Shown: positions 16,896 through 26,499, counted from the first letter of the stretch. The stretch: DNA of 64,000 bases from Bacillota bacterium (GCA_023416695.1 JAEZGY010000058.1:1-64000), one strand, 5' to 3'. The notes: generated by a model from the sequence alone, not told the origin. Made by a program: numbers and translations.

Positions 16896-17969
16896 TTGGT
16901 TTATCAAAGAGATCTTAATCTAATAGACCAATTAGAAGAAACAGGACAATTATCTGCCAATGAGTTCGAGGAATTATTGACCATATGGACTACTACAACA
17001 AGGGAATATGCGGCAAAAAAAGCAAGAGCAATTACGGACCGGATTTTCGGAAATAAGATTTATGTCAGAGGGTTGGTGGAGTTTTCTAGCTACTGTAAAA
17101 ATGACTGTTATTACTGTGGGTTAAGGCGTGGCAATACTTTAGCCGAACGCTACCGTCTTACTAAGGAGGATATTCTAGCCTGTTGTAAACAGGGTTACGA
17201 CCTTGGGTTTAAAACCTTTGTCTTACAGGGTGGTGAGGACATGGGAATTACCACAGACAGCTTTGTTGACATTATTCGTGCCATTAGGGAGACATATCCA
17301 GACTGCGCCATTACCCTATCTATTGGTGAAAGGACACGCAGTGAATATGAAGCGATGAAAGAAGCTGGGGCAGACCGCTTTTTACTTCGTCATGAGACAG
17401 CAGATGAAGAGCATTATAGAAAGCTACACCCCAAAGAGTTAACTCTTTCTAATAGAATGCAGTGTCTTAACGACCTCCATGAAATTGGATTTCAGACAGG
17501 TTGTGGTTTTATGGTAGGTTCTCCTGGACAGACCATCAAAACTCTAGTGAAGGATTTACTGTTTATCCAAGAATTTTCTCCTGAAATGGTAGGACTTGGG
17601 CCATTTATCCCTCATAAGGACACACCATTTAAAGATTACCCTCACGGAGATTTGGAACTGACCTTATTTTTACTTAGTATAGTTCGTTTAATAAAAAATG
17701 ACATATTGCTTCCTGCAACAACAGCTCTAGGAACCATTTGCCCAGAGGGAAGAGAGCTTGGAATAAAAGCAGGTGCTAACGTATTAATGCCAAATCTATC
17801 ACCTTTAGGAGTACGAAAAAAATATCTGTTGTACAACGATAAAATATGTACAGGGGAAGAGGCAGCAGAGAGCCTCCATAAGTTAAAAGAAAAAATAAAA
17901 AAGATTGGTTATGAGCTTGTATCAGAACGGGGAGATTACAAAAGATGTGATACTCCAACTAGGGTTTAG
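16896..17969 (+). CDS. hydE: [FeFe]-hydrogenase maturase HydE, radical SAM
   Basis: Radical SAM enzyme that processes the organometallic precursor on the way to the H-cluster's bridging ligand. The cluster motif is C67-X3-C71-X2-C74 in SYCKNDCYYCGLRRG. SAM- and substrate-binding segments include LQGGEDMG, LSIGERTRSEYEAMKEAGAD and LRHETADEEHYRKLHP. 357 residues, normal for HydE. The start codon is TTG at 16896 behind GGAAGGTGG; no in-frame ATG fits better. It overlaps no gene; hydG starts 31 bases after its stop. Confidence 0.96.
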   Translation: MVYQRDLNLIDQLEETGQLSANEFEELLTIWTTTTREYAAKKARAITDRIFGNKIYVRGLVEFSSYCKNDCYYCGLRRGNTLAERYRLTKEDILACCKQGYDLGFKTFVLQGGEDMGITTDSFVDIIRAIRETYPDCAITLSIGERTRSEYEAMKEAGADRFLLRHETADEEHYRKLHPKELTLSNRMQCLNDLHEIGFQTGCGFMVGSPGQTIKTLVKDLLFIQEFSPEMVGLGPFIPHKDTPFKDYPHGDLELTLFLLSIVRLIKNDILLPATTALGTICPEGRELGIKAGANVLMPNLSPLGVRKKYLLYNDKICTGEEAAESLHKLKEKIKKIGYELVSERGDYKRCDTPTRV

Positions 17970-18000
17970 AACTCATCATACAATAGGAAAGAGGAATCAT

Positions 18001-19422
18001 ATGAAATATGACATAATGTCTGCAAAAGCAGAAGAATTTATTAATGATCAGGAAATATTAGATACCTTAGAATATGCAAAAGCAAATAAATCCAACAGAG
18101 AGCTGATTTTCTCTTTAATTGAACGAGCAAAGGATTGTAAGGGATTAAGTCACCGAGAAGCAGCTGTTCTACTAGAGTGTGATATCCCAGAAGCCAATGA
18201 GGCAATTAAGGAATTAGCCATCCAGATTAAAGACAAGTTGTATGGTAGGAGAATCGTAATGTTTGCTCCGCTATATTTATCGAATTACTGTGTCAATGGA
18301 TGTACTTACTGTCCATATCATCATAGTAATACTCACATCCGTCGTAAAAAGCTTACCCAAGAGGAGATTAAGGCAGAGGTAGTTGCCCTTCAAGATATGG
18401 GACATAAGAGACTAGCTATTGAAGCAGGTGAGGATCCAGTGAACAATCCAATTGACTACATACTAGAGAGCATACAGACAATTTATAGCATTAAGCATAA
18501 AAATGGGGCAATTCGTCGTGTAAATGTTAACGTAGCTGCCACAACAGTAGAGAATTATAGCAAATTAAAGGATGCTGGAATCGGAACCTATATTTTATTT
18601 CAGGAGACCTATAATAAGAAGGCTTATGAAGAGTTACATCCAACAGGTCCAAAGCACAATTATGCCTATCACACAGAAGCCATGGACCGTGCTATGGAGG
18701 GCGGTATCGATGATGTCGGTATAGGTGTATTATTTGGTTTGGAAATGTATCGCTACGACTTTGTAGGTTTACTGATGCACGCAGAGCATCTAGAGGCTTA
18801 TAAAGGGGTAGGTCCCCATACCATCAGTGTTCCAAGAATCTGTCCGGCAGATGACATTGATACAGCAGATTTCTCTAATTCCATCAGTGATGAGATTTTT
18901 GAAAAAATAGTGGCAATCATACGTGTTGCTGTTCCTTACACAGGAATGATTATTTCCACTCGTGAGTCTAAGGCTTCTAGAGAGAAAGTATTAAAGCTAG
19001 GAGTATCTCAGATTAGTGGTGGTTCTAGAACCAGCGTAGGTGGTTATGTAGAGGAAGAGCCAGAGGATGAGAACTCCTCTCAGTTTGATATCAGTGATAG
19101 GAGAACCTTAGACCAGGTAGTAAACTGGCTGTTAGAACAAGGGTATATACCAAGCTTCTGTACAGCTTGTTATCGAGAGGGACGTACCGGAGACCGTTTT
19201 ATGGCCTTATGTAAATCTGGTCAGATAGCCAATTGCTGTCAGCCAAATGCTTTAATGACCTTAAAAGAATATCTAGAGGACTACGCTTCTGAGGATACTA
19301 AGAAAAAGGGTGAGGCATTAATAAAGGAGCAGTTAAAGACAATTCCAAATCCAGTGGTACAGAAAAAGGCTACAGCATTTGTGAAAGATATTGAAGAGGG
19401 CAAAAGAGATTTTAGATTCTAA
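18001..19422 (+). CDS. hydG: [FeFe]-hydrogenase maturase HydG, tyrosine lyase
   Basis: Radical SAM tyrosine lyase making CO and CN- bound to iron for the H-cluster. The N-terminal SAM motif is C97-X3-C101-X2-C104 (NYCVNGCTYCPY). The second cluster site, C387-X2-C390-X22-C413, is complete, so the Fe(CO)(CN) synthon can form. 473 residues, the family length. The open frame extends 96 bases upstream into hydE, but GAAAGAGG before ATG 18001 and the family N-terminus fix the start there. Confidence 0.97.
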   Translation: MKYDIMSAKAEEFINDQEILDTLEYAKANKSNRELIFSLIERAKDCKGLSHREAAVLLECDIPEANEAIKELAIQIKDKLYGRRIVMFAPLYLSNYCVNGCTYCPYHHSNTHIRRKKLTQEEIKAEVVALQDMGHKRLAIEAGEDPVNNPIDYILESIQTIYSIKHKNGAIRRVNVNVAATTVENYSKLKDAGIGTYILFQETYNKKAYEELHPTGPKHNYAYHTEAMDRAMEGGIDDVGIGVLFGLEMYRYDFVGLLMHAEHLEAYKGVGPHTISVPRICPADDIDTADFSNSISDEIFEKIVAIIRVAVPYTGMIISTRESKASREKVLKLGVSQISGGSRTSVGGYVEEEPEDENSSQFDISDRRTLDQVVNWLLEQGYIPSFCTACYREGRTGDRFMALCKSGQIANCCQPNALMTLKEYLEDYASEDTKKKGEALIKEQLKTIPNPVVQKKATAFVKDIEEGKRDFRF

Positions 19423-19445
19423 CCAAAAAGGAGAGGGAGATAATT

Positions 19446-20639
19446 ATGACATCGCTGAATGAAACTCCAAGTGCCAATCGCGTTCATATTGGCTTTTATG
19501 GGAAAAGAAATAGTGGTAAATCCTCATTAATTAATGCATTTACGAAACAGCAGGTATCCATTGTGTCAGAGATTGCTGGAACAACAACGGATCCAGTATT
19601 TAAGCCAATGGAGGTCTATGGATTAGGACCCTGTGTTTTAATCGACACGGCAGGGTTTGATGACATAGGTGAACTTGGAACAATACGAGTGGAAAAGACC
19701 AAGAAAGCTGCCGAAAAAACGGATATCGCAGTTTTAGTATACACAGATGCCGATATTAAAAAGGAGCTAGAGTGGTATTCCTATTTTAAAGAAAAGAACA
19801 CACCAGTTCTTCATATAATTAACAAAGCAGATATTCGTATAGATGGTGAACAGCTTAAGGATATAGTTGAGAAAAGAACCGGTAGTAAGCCATTATTAGT
19901 AAGTGCCATGGATCGAACTGGTATCGATGACATGAAGGAAGCACTTGTACGCTTACTTCCTGAAGACTTTGGAATGGAGAGTATTACAGGTGATTTAGTA
20001 GAAGAAGGAGACTTAGTCTTACTTGTCATGCCACAGGATATCCAGGCACCTAAGGGCAGACTCATTTTGCCACAGGTTCAGACATTACGTGACCTACTAG
20101 ATAAAAAATGTCTAGTGATGTCCATTACCACTGATAAACTGGAAGAATCACTTGCTGTCATGGCAAAGCCACCAAAGCTCATTATTACAGATTCCCAAGT
20201 ATTTAAGACAGTATATGAGAAAAAGCCAGAAGAGAGCTTGTTGACCTCATTCTCCACCTTATTTGCCGCCTATAAGGGAGACATCAACTACTACGTAAAG
20301 AGTTCTAAGATACTTGAAAAGTTAACAGAGAACTCAAAAGTTCTCATAGCAGAGTGCTGTACTCATGCTCCTCTTGCAGAAGATATAGGTCGCGAAAAAT
20401 TGCCTCGCATGTTAAAACAGAGAGTTGGGGCAGGGCTTACGGTTGATGTTGTCAGTGGAACAGATTTTCCAGCAGACTTAACTGAGTATGATTTAGTGAT
20501 TCAATGTGGAGCCTGTATGTTTAACAGAAAATATGTCATGTCTCGCATAAATCGGGCAAAAGACCAAGAGGTTCCAATGTCTAATTATGGAATTGTCCTA
20601 GCATACTTAACTGGAATTTTGGATAAGATTATCGTGTAA
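19446..20639 (+). CDS. hydF: [FeFe]-hydrogenase maturation GTPase HydF
   Basis: GTPase and scaffold on which the [2Fe] subcluster is assembled before delivery to the hydrogenase. The G1 loop GKRNSGKS lies at 19-26, G2/G3 as AGTTTDP and DTAGFDD, G4 as NKAD. The C-terminal cluster-binding motif is intact: C305-T-H307-X46-C354-X2-C357. 397 residues is standard. GGAGAGGGAG precedes the start, 23 bases after hydG. The hydrogenase structural gene itself is not in the window. Confidence 0.97.
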   Translation: MTSLNETPSANRVHIGFYGKRNSGKSSLINAFTKQQVSIVSEIAGTTTDPVFKPMEVYGLGPCVLIDTAGFDDIGELGTIRVEKTKKAAEKTDIAVLVYTDADIKKELEWYSYFKEKNTPVLHIINKADIRIDGEQLKDIVEKRTGSKPLLVSAMDRTGIDDMKEALVRLLPEDFGMESITGDLVEEGDLVLLVMPQDIQAPKGRLILPQVQTLRDLLDKKCLVMSITTDKLEESLAVMAKPPKLIITDSQVFKTVYEKKPEESLLTSFSTLFAAYKGDINYYVKSSKILEKLTENSKVLIAECCTHAPLAEDIGREKLPRMLKQRVGAGLTVDVVSGTDFPADLTEYDLVIQCGACMFNRKYVMSRINRAKDQEVPMSNYGIVLAYLTGILDKIIV

Positions 20640-20647
20640 AGAACTGG

Positions 20648-20676
20648 TTGACTTGAGAAAAAGTATCAATTATAAT
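20648..20676 (+). promoter_or_regulatory. Promoter of riboswitch-mntP unit
   Basis: TTGACT at 20648-20653, 17-base spacer, perfect TATAAT at 20671-20676. Confidence 0.8.
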
Positions 20677-20680
20677 AAAC

Positions 20681-20814
20681 AAAGGATAAGGGAGTAGTTA
20701 GCACAGAGTATTTTGTGTAACTTAGTCAACATACTGATAACGATAGTTATCTGGCTTTGTTTTAAATAATGAGACTTGTCTGTAGCATAAGGCTACAGAT
20801 AGGTCTTTTTTTAT
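20681..20814 (+). promoter_or_regulatory. yybP-ykoY manganese riboswitch with terminator
   Basis: The leader begins AAAGGATAAGGGAGTAG, close to the family's GGGGAGUAG box, has a short stem (CACAGAG/TTTTGTG), then the conserved GTCAACATACTG box, and ends in a terminator: AGACTTGTCTGTAGC (20772 on) pairs with GCTACAGATAGGTCT, followed by seven T to 20813. Known yybP-ykoY riboswitches bind Mn2+ and turn on Mn exporters; the gene behind it is mntP, exactly as expected. Confidence 0.85.
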
Positions 20815-20883
20815 GTCATATGGATGTATGATTGACTTGAAAAAAACATAAAATGATAAAGTGTAATAGGAAAGGAAAGAGAA

Positions 20884-21456
20884 ATGAGTTTACTGGAGAT
20901 ATTTTTAATTGGTGTTGGTTTATCTATGGATGCCTTTGCTGTAGCTATTTGCAAAGGGCTATCCGTTAAAAAAATGTCTATTAAACATGCTCTTATAGTT
21001 GGACTATATTTTGGTGGATTTCAGGCATTAATGCCCCTGATTGGATATGGATTAGGGGTAAGTTTTCGTGGCCAAATAGAACGCTTTGATCATTGGGTTG
21101 CCTTTATTTTATTAGTATTAATAGGTATCAATATGATTCGTGAAGCCTATGGCGAGTGTGGTGGAGAAGAAGACTACTGTCCATGCTTTGGATTTAAAAC
21201 AATGCTGATACTTGCAGTTGCCACCAGTATAGATGCGTTAGCAGTGGGGGTAAGCTTTGCTTTTTTAGGCATTTATATCTTTACCGCCATTACCATTATT
21301 GGTATTACAACTTTCATCATTTCTATTGCTGGAGTTAAGATAGGCAATCTCTTTGGAGCACGTTATAAGTCAAAAGCAGAACTTGTGGGTGGATGTATTC
21401 TGATTCTAATCGGTATTAAGATTTTATTAGAGCATTTAGGGTTCTTGAATTTTTAG
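20884..21456 (+). CDS. mntP: Manganese efflux pump MntP
   Basis: 190-residue membrane protein of six helices built from two similar halves. Each half carries the acidic membrane motif: LSMDAFAVAICKG in helix 1 and ATSIDALAVGVSFAF in helix 4, both with the Asp needed for Mn2+ export in the family. A Cys-rich loop (YGECGGEEDYCPCFG) separates the halves. Control by the upstream Mn riboswitch supports the metal assignment. A second member of the superfamily lies at 29749. Confidence 0.93.
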   Translation: MSLLEIFLIGVGLSMDAFAVAICKGLSVKKMSIKHALIVGLYFGGFQALMPLIGYGLGVSFRGQIERFDHWVAFILLVLIGINMIREAYGECGGEEDYCPCFGFKTMLILAVATSIDALAVGVSFAFLGIYIFTAITIIGITTFIISIAGVKIGNLFGARYKSKAELVGGCILILIGIKILLEHLGFLNF

Positions 21457-21470
21457 GATTATAGCATAAA

Positions 21471-21880
21471 ATATAGCCGCCAATTCTACAGGCGGTGAAT
21501 AGCCAACCCCATGAAAGGCTGTTTGAGCACGTTGGTACTTAGGCCTGGTCATGGCCTTCATAACCTTTATATTTTAAAAATTACTAAATTCAAGCACAGT
21601 ACTCGGAAGTAGGACTGCAATGCAAAGCATTGCATATAAGATGATCAGAGTCAAAAGGCTAGCATCCTTTCGTTGGCGCTTTTGACTCTGATTATCTTAT
21701 AGCGAAGTGTGTCCTACTGAAGAATAGAAAGTATCCTGCTTCAGTCCTGTATTTATTTACTCACCAATTATTTTTAAAGTTATCCAAAACGCTCCTCGCC
21801 ATCAGGCCTTATGTACCATTACGTGGTCAATCCATGCGAGAGCTTGTGTTTCATGGGGGTGACTAGAGCCGCCTGCTTAA
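21471..21880. ncRNA. Large imperfect palindrome, candidate structured RNA or non-autonomous mobile element
   Basis: About 400 bases with no open frame form nested inverted repeats. Outer arms: 21489-21516 with 21849-21875 (CAGGCGG and CCCCATGAAA blocks). Next: GGTACTTAGGCCTG...ATGGC near 21533-21556 with GCCATCAGGCCTTATGTACC near 21798-21818. Inner: AGTAGGAC (21608-21615) with GTCCTACT (21711-21718). Centre: a 25-bp stem 21639-21663 with 21672-21698, loop ATCCTTTC. A side hairpin TGCAATGC-AAA-GCATTGCA sits at 21617-21635. No promoter is evident. Options are an RNA of the large ornate kind, an ORF-less transposon-associated RNA (the CCAACCCCATGAAA box recalls HEARO/IscB omega-RNA, unverified), or a MITE. 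Strand is undecided. Confidence 0.45.
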
Positions 21881-21887
21881 ACCAAAA

Positions 21888-21936
21888 GGGGGGATGTCAC
21901 ACTAAGTTCATAGTGTGACACCCCCCTTTTTTTTTT
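21888..21936 (+). terminator. Very strong bidirectional terminator
   Basis: GGGGGGATGTCACACTA pairs with TAGTGTGACACCCCCC (one bulge), followed by ten T on the plus strand and four on the minus. It ends whatever is read from 21.47 kb and also argH on the minus strand. Confidence 0.92.
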
Positions 21937-21948
21937 GGAGATTTTTAC

Positions 21949-23319
21949 CTATTTCAAATACTCGTCATTTGCCTTTAATACAAGCTTCATAGATTCAATT
22001 CCTGGTGCACCAATGGTATTACGTGTGTTCACACAGGTTTCTAAGCTAATGGCTTCATAGACATCCTCTTTAAAGACAGGGCAAATTGCCTGCAATTCAG
22101 CTAAGGACATATCTTCGATGCTGATGTTTTTGTCGATACAGTATAGAACAATCTCACCGATGATGCCGTGAGCATCTCTAAATGGTACCCCATTTTTCAC
22201 TAAATAATCAGCAGCGTCGGTAGCATTGGTAAAGCCTTTCTTCGCACTTTCCTTCATCACTGATTTGTTAAAATGCATGGTGTCAATCATTCCTGTAAAT
22301 AAAGCAATACAACCCTTTACCGTATCAATGGCATCAAAGGTAAGTTCCTTGTCTTCCTGTATATCCTTGTTATAGGCCAGAGGAATTCCTTTCATCGTGG
22401 TTAAAAGTGAGGTTAAAGAGCCGTATACACGACCAGTTTTCCCACGTACAAGCTCTGCTATATCTGGGTTCTTCTTTTGTGGCATAATACTGCTTCCTGT
22501 GGAGTAAGCATCGTCTAATTCAACAAAACGATACTCGTTGGAATTCCACAGAATGATTTCCTCACAGAAACGACTTAGATGCATCATTATAATGGATAAT
22601 GCACTAAGTAATTCGATTAAATAATCTCGATCTGATACAGAATCCATACTATTTAAAGTAGCTTCTTTAAACTCAAGGAGAGAAGCAGTATAGCTACGGT
22701 CTAACGGATAGGTAGTACCTGCTAGTGCCCCTGAACCTAATGGGCAGGTATTCATTCTCTCTAATGTGTCTAAAAGACGACTTCTATCTCTCTTAAACAT
22801 TTCAAAATAAGCACCCAAGTGGTGAGCTAAGGTAATTGGCTGTGCCTTTTGTAAATGGGTAAACCCCGGCATGATAGTGTTGCAGTGTTCGTGCATCATT
22901 TTATTAAGTACCACCAAGAGATTTTTTAGAAGCTCATCGATTTCCTTCATCTCATCTCTTGTGTAAAGTTTCATATCTAAGGCAACCTGATCGTTTCGGC
23001 TTCTTCCAGTATGTAGCTTCTTACCAGTATCCCCAATTCTTTCAATCAAGTGTCCTTCTACAAAGCTATGAATGTCTTCATATTTGCTATCTATTTCTAA
23101 GGTACCATTTTCAATCTCATTACAGATTGCAGTCAGTCCTTCTATAATCTGATCTCGTTCACTTTCAGTTAAAATGCCTTGTTTCGCAAGCATCGTTACA
23201 TGTGCTATACTTCCCTTAATATCTTGCTTATAAAATTTCTGATCAAAGGAAATAGATGCATTAAAATTATGTACTAGTTGGTTGGTTTCCTTGGTAAAGC
23301 GGCCGCCCCAAAGTTTCAT
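21949..23319 (-). CDS. argH: Argininosuccinate lyase
   Basis: Splits argininosuccinate to arginine and fumarate, last step of arginine synthesis. 456 residues from MKLWGGRF, the typical first residues of ArgH. The superfamily signature GSSIMPQKKNPD (fumarase/aspartase type) is complete, as are HTGRSRNDQVA and the TH of GFTHLQKAQP. An upstream in-frame ATG at 23349 adds ten residues but AAGAGGA lies just before the chosen start. argG and other arginine genes are not adjacent. Confidence 0.96.
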   Translation of the reverse strand: MKLWGGRFTKETNQLVHNFNASISFDQKFYKQDIKGSIAHVTMLAKQGILTESERDQIIEGLTAICNEIENGTLEIDSKYEDIHSFVEGHLIERIGDTGKKLHTGRSRNDQVALDMKLYTRDEMKEIDELLKNLLVVLNKMMHEHCNTIMPGFTHLQKAQPITLAHHLGAYFEMFKRDRSRLLDTLERMNTCPLGSGALAGTTYPLDRSYTASLLEFKEATLNSMDSVSDRDYLIELLSALSIIMMHLSRFCEEIILWNSNEYRFVELDDAYSTGSSIMPQKKNPDIAELVRGKTGRVYGSLTSLLTTMKGIPLAYNKDIQEDKELTFDAIDTVKGCIALFTGMIDTMHFNKSVMKESAKKGFTNATDAADYLVKNGVPFRDAHGIIGEIVLYCIDKNISIEDMSLAELQAICPVFKEDVYEAISLETCVNTRNTIGAPGIESMKLVLKANDEYLK

Positions 23320-23420
23320 ATAGTATTCCTCTTTTCTATTAGATTCCAATGTTTTTAAGATGTGGTTAAAAAACCTTTTTGTATATAGTAACCCTGATTA
23401 TAAAAATATGCAAGGCTATA

Positions 23421-23448
23421 TTGCTGTATTCATTAGGTATGATATACT
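23421..23448 (+). promoter_or_regulatory. Promoter of the M32 carboxypeptidase gene
   Basis: TTGCTG at 23421-23426, 16-base spacer, TATACT at 23443-23448. Confidence 0.5.
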
Positions 23449-23522
23449 TTTAAATTAGATGGGATATACTAAAAAGATAAACGGAAAATGGGCTTAAAAA
23501 CTAGTAGAAAGGAAATGAGAAA

Positions 23523-25013
23523 ATGAGTCATTTGTACGAACAGTTACGGCCAACATTAGACAAATTAGCAGCAATTAACAGCACATTAGAGCTTTATCAT
23601 TGGGATATGGAGACATTGGCCCCAGAGAAATCCGAGGAGCAAACAGGAAAGATTGTTGGTATCTTATCCAATGAGTTTTATGAAACCTTACTTGACCCTG
23701 AAACTGAAAAGTTATTAGTAGAGCTAGAGAAACCAGAAGCAAAAGACAAGCTATCTAAAGAAGAGAGGGCTGTTCTTCGTCAGCTTAGAGTTAACCTAGA
23801 TCGCATTCGTTTTATTCCGGCTAAAGAGTATAGTGAGTACCATGAGTTAACTATAAAAAGCTCTCTATGTTGGGCTAGGGCTAGAAAGAATAATGATTTT
23901 AATTCATTTGCACCTATATTAAACAAGGTCATTGAGTATAAGAAAAAGTTTGCATCCTACCAAAAAAAGGAGGGGCAAAAACCTTATGATGTTCTTCTTC
24001 AAGAGTATGAGCCTTCTTTAACCACCAAGGAGTTAGATGAGTTTTTTGACTATTTAAAGAAAGAACTCATTCCCCTGATAAAAAAAGTTCAAAAGAAGCA
24101 TGAGCAAATAAATGATGAGTTTGTTTTTGCAGAGTATGACATAGAGAAGCAAAAAGAATTTTGTCACTTTCTTTTAGAATACATTGGATTTGACTTTACA
24201 AAGGGAGTGCTTGGAGAAAGTGCCCATCCATTTACCTTAAATTTGCATAATAAGGACGTGCGTATCACCAACCATTTTACAAAGAATGGATTTATTGGCT
24301 CCATTTTTAGTGCTATACATGAAGGAGGACATGGACTCTATGAGTTGGGGGTAAGTGACAAGTTAACCTTAACTTTAGCTGGTACAGGGGCTTCTATGGC
24401 TATGCATGAATCCCAGTCTAGATTATATGAGAACAATATAGCAAGAAGTAAAGAATTTTGGGAGCCTATCTATGGTAAGCTTGTCAAAACTTTTCCCGAG
24501 CAACTAGGAGATCTACCACTAGAGGAGTTTATGAATGGGCTTTACAAGGTGAAACCAGGTCTGATTCGTATTGATGCAGATGAGCTTACCTATCCTTTGC
24601 ACATTATCATACGCTATGAGCTAGAAAAAATGATTTTTGATGAGGAGATTAGTGTAGAGGAGTTACCTGAGGCTTGGAATAAGAAATATGAGGAGTATCT
24701 AGGGATTCGTCCAGAAAGTGATGCCGAAGGAGTGCTTCAGGATACCCATTGGTCTTGCGGAGATTTTGGGTATTTCCCATCCTATGCGGTTGGAAGCGCT
24801 ATAGCAGCTGAGATATATTATCACTTAGTGGCAAAGGAACAATTGAAAAATCTACTAAGAAATGGTAACCTTAAAGTAGTCAAAGAAGTATTAGCACGAG
24901 AAATACATCAATATGGTATGATGTATGACATTAATGAACTATTACTGCGAATGACAAATGAGAAATTTAACCCAACGTATTATGTAAGGTACTTGAAAGA
25001 AAAATTTGAGTAA
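23523..25013 (+). CDS. Metallocarboxypeptidase, family M32 (Taq type)
   Basis: Zinc carboxypeptidase that removes C-terminal residues from peptides in the cytoplasm. 496 residues, the M32 size. The active site HEGGH (H266, E267, H270) is followed by MHESQSR, whose Glu is the third zinc ligand. Other family marks are DWDMET-like YHWDMETLAP near the N-terminus, GIRPESDAEGVLQDTHW and the GYFPSYAVGS segment. GGAAATGAGAAAATG gives the start. Monocistronic. Confidence 0.94.
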   Translation: MSHLYEQLRPTLDKLAAINSTLELYHWDMETLAPEKSEEQTGKIVGILSNEFYETLLDPETEKLLVELEKPEAKDKLSKEERAVLRQLRVNLDRIRFIPAKEYSEYHELTIKSSLCWARARKNNDFNSFAPILNKVIEYKKKFASYQKKEGQKPYDVLLQEYEPSLTTKELDEFFDYLKKELIPLIKKVQKKHEQINDEFVFAEYDIEKQKEFCHFLLEYIGFDFTKGVLGESAHPFTLNLHNKDVRITNHFTKNGFIGSIFSAIHEGGHGLYELGVSDKLTLTLAGTGASMAMHESQSRLYENNIARSKEFWEPIYGKLVKTFPEQLGDLPLEEFMNGLYKVKPGLIRIDADELTYPLHIIIRYELEKMIFDEEISVEELPEAWNKKYEEYLGIRPESDAEGVLQDTHWSCGDFGYFPSYAVGSAIAAEIYYHLVAKEQLKNLLRNGNLKVVKEVLAREIHQYGMMYDINELLLRMTNEKFNPTYYVRYLKEKFE

Positions 25014-25103
25014 AAGAGTTTATTTTTGCAAATAGTATTATCTGAGGGACCTTACATTGTCCACATTATGATACAATAACGCATTTATAGAAAGGATGGT
25101 TTT

Positions 25104-26423
25104 ATGAGATCAGGAATTTATATCACTGACGTGCACGGAAGGGAAATTTTGGATTCTAGAGGAAATCCTACAGTAGAAGTAGAGGTTACTTTAGAGGATG
25201 GAACAATAGGAAGAGCTTCAGTTCCTTCAGGAGCATCTACAGGAGCATTTGAAGCAGTGGAGTTAAGAGATGGTGACAAGAGTCGATACTTAGGCACTGG
25301 TGTTAAAAAAGCAGTAGAAAATGTCAATACTCTACTTGCTCAGACTGTAGTGGGTATGAACGCTCTTAATCAAGTGGATATTGATAAAGCTATGATTGCT
25401 TGCGATGGAACAGAGAACAAAGGAAAGATTGGAGCAAATGCTATTTTAGGTGTTTCTCTTGCTGTAGCTAAGGCAGCTGCAGAGTATATGGATCTTCCAT
25501 TATATCAATATATTGGCGGTGTCAATGCGAAGACGTTACCTGTTCCTATGATGAATATTATCAATGGTGGAAAGCATGCAGATTCTAGCTTAAATATACA
25601 AGAGTTTATGATCATGCCAGTGGGAGCGAACTCCTTTAGTCAGGCTTTAGAATGGGGTGCAACTGTATTCCATACCTTAAAGAAGTTATTAAAAGCGGAT
25701 GGTTATGTAACTGCTGTTGGTGATGAGGGTGGTTTTGCTCCTAAGTTTAACAGCGATGAACAAGCTCTTGAATATTTAGTAAAAGCCATTAGTGCAGCAG
25801 GTTACAAGCCTGGTGATGACTTCTATATCGCTATTGATGCAGCAGCAACAGAGATGTACGACGAAGCAGAGAAGGCAGGAAGAAAAGGAGATTATCTCTT
25901 CTGGAAATCTGGTGAATTCAAAACTCCATCCCAGATGGTAGAGTATTGGGAAGATTTATGCAACCGTTATCCAGTAATCTCACTTGAGGATGGATTGGCT
26001 GAAGAGGACTGGGAAGGTTGGAGTCAGCTTACTAAACAGCTTGGTGGTAAGGTTCAGTTAGTAGGAGATGACCTCTTTGTAACCAATACAAAACGTATTG
26101 AAAAAGGGATTACAGACAAAGTCAGCAATTCTGTTTTAATTAAAGTAAATCAGATTGGTTCCTTAACTGAAACCTTAGATGCTATTATGATGGCTCAGCA
26201 CAATCGCTGGACTGCAGTTGTTTCCCATCGTTCTGGTGAGACTGAGGATACTACCATTGCAGATATCTCTGTAGCAACTAATGCAGGACAGATTAAGACT
26301 GGAGCACCTTCTAGAACTGATCGTGTTGCCAAATACAATCAGCTTCTTAGAATAGAAGAGGAGCTTGGAGTAAGCGCTGTTTACCTAGGTAAAAAAGCAT
26401 TCCAATTAGATCGTACCCTATAA
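25104..26423 (+). CDS. eno: Enolase
   Basis: Converts 2-phosphoglycerate to phosphoenolpyruvate in glycolysis. 439 residues. All hallmarks are present: ILDSRGNPTVEVEV, SGASTGAFEAVELRDGD, GDEGGFAP, the metal ligands around IAIDAAATE and SLEDGLAEEDWEGW, VGDDLFVTN, the catalytic Lys in LIKVNQIG and the signature SHRSGETED. GAAAGGATGG lies before the ATG. Followed by its own terminator. Confidence 0.98.
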   Translation: MRSGIYITDVHGREILDSRGNPTVEVEVTLEDGTIGRASVPSGASTGAFEAVELRDGDKSRYLGTGVKKAVENVNTLLAQTVVGMNALNQVDIDKAMIACDGTENKGKIGANAILGVSLAVAKAAAEYMDLPLYQYIGGVNAKTLPVPMMNIINGGKHADSSLNIQEFMIMPVGANSFSQALEWGATVFHTLKKLLKADGYVTAVGDEGGFAPKFNSDEQALEYLVKAISAAGYKPGDDFYIAIDAAATEMYDEAEKAGRKGDYLFWKSGEFKTPSQMVEYWEDLCNRYPVISLEDGLAEEDWEGWSQLTKQLGGKVQLVGDDLFVTNTKRIEKGITDKVSNSVLIKVNQIGSLTETLDAIMMAQHNRWTAVVSHRSGETEDTTIADISVATNAGQIKTGAPSRTDRVAKYNQLLRIEEELGVSAVYLGKKAFQLDRTL

Positions 26424-26451
26424 GAAAATTATGATAGTTCATGAAATATAA

Positions 26452-26486
26452 AAAACGGTGTAGCCCTTATGGGTTACACCGTTTTT
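26452..26486. terminator. Bidirectional terminator after eno
   Basis: AAAACGGTGTAGCCC and GGGTTACACCGTTTTT form a long stem with loop TTAT; A and T tracts flank it so it can serve eno and the convergent gene at 26500. Confidence 0.9.
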
Positions 26487-26499
26487 AATATACTATCTT

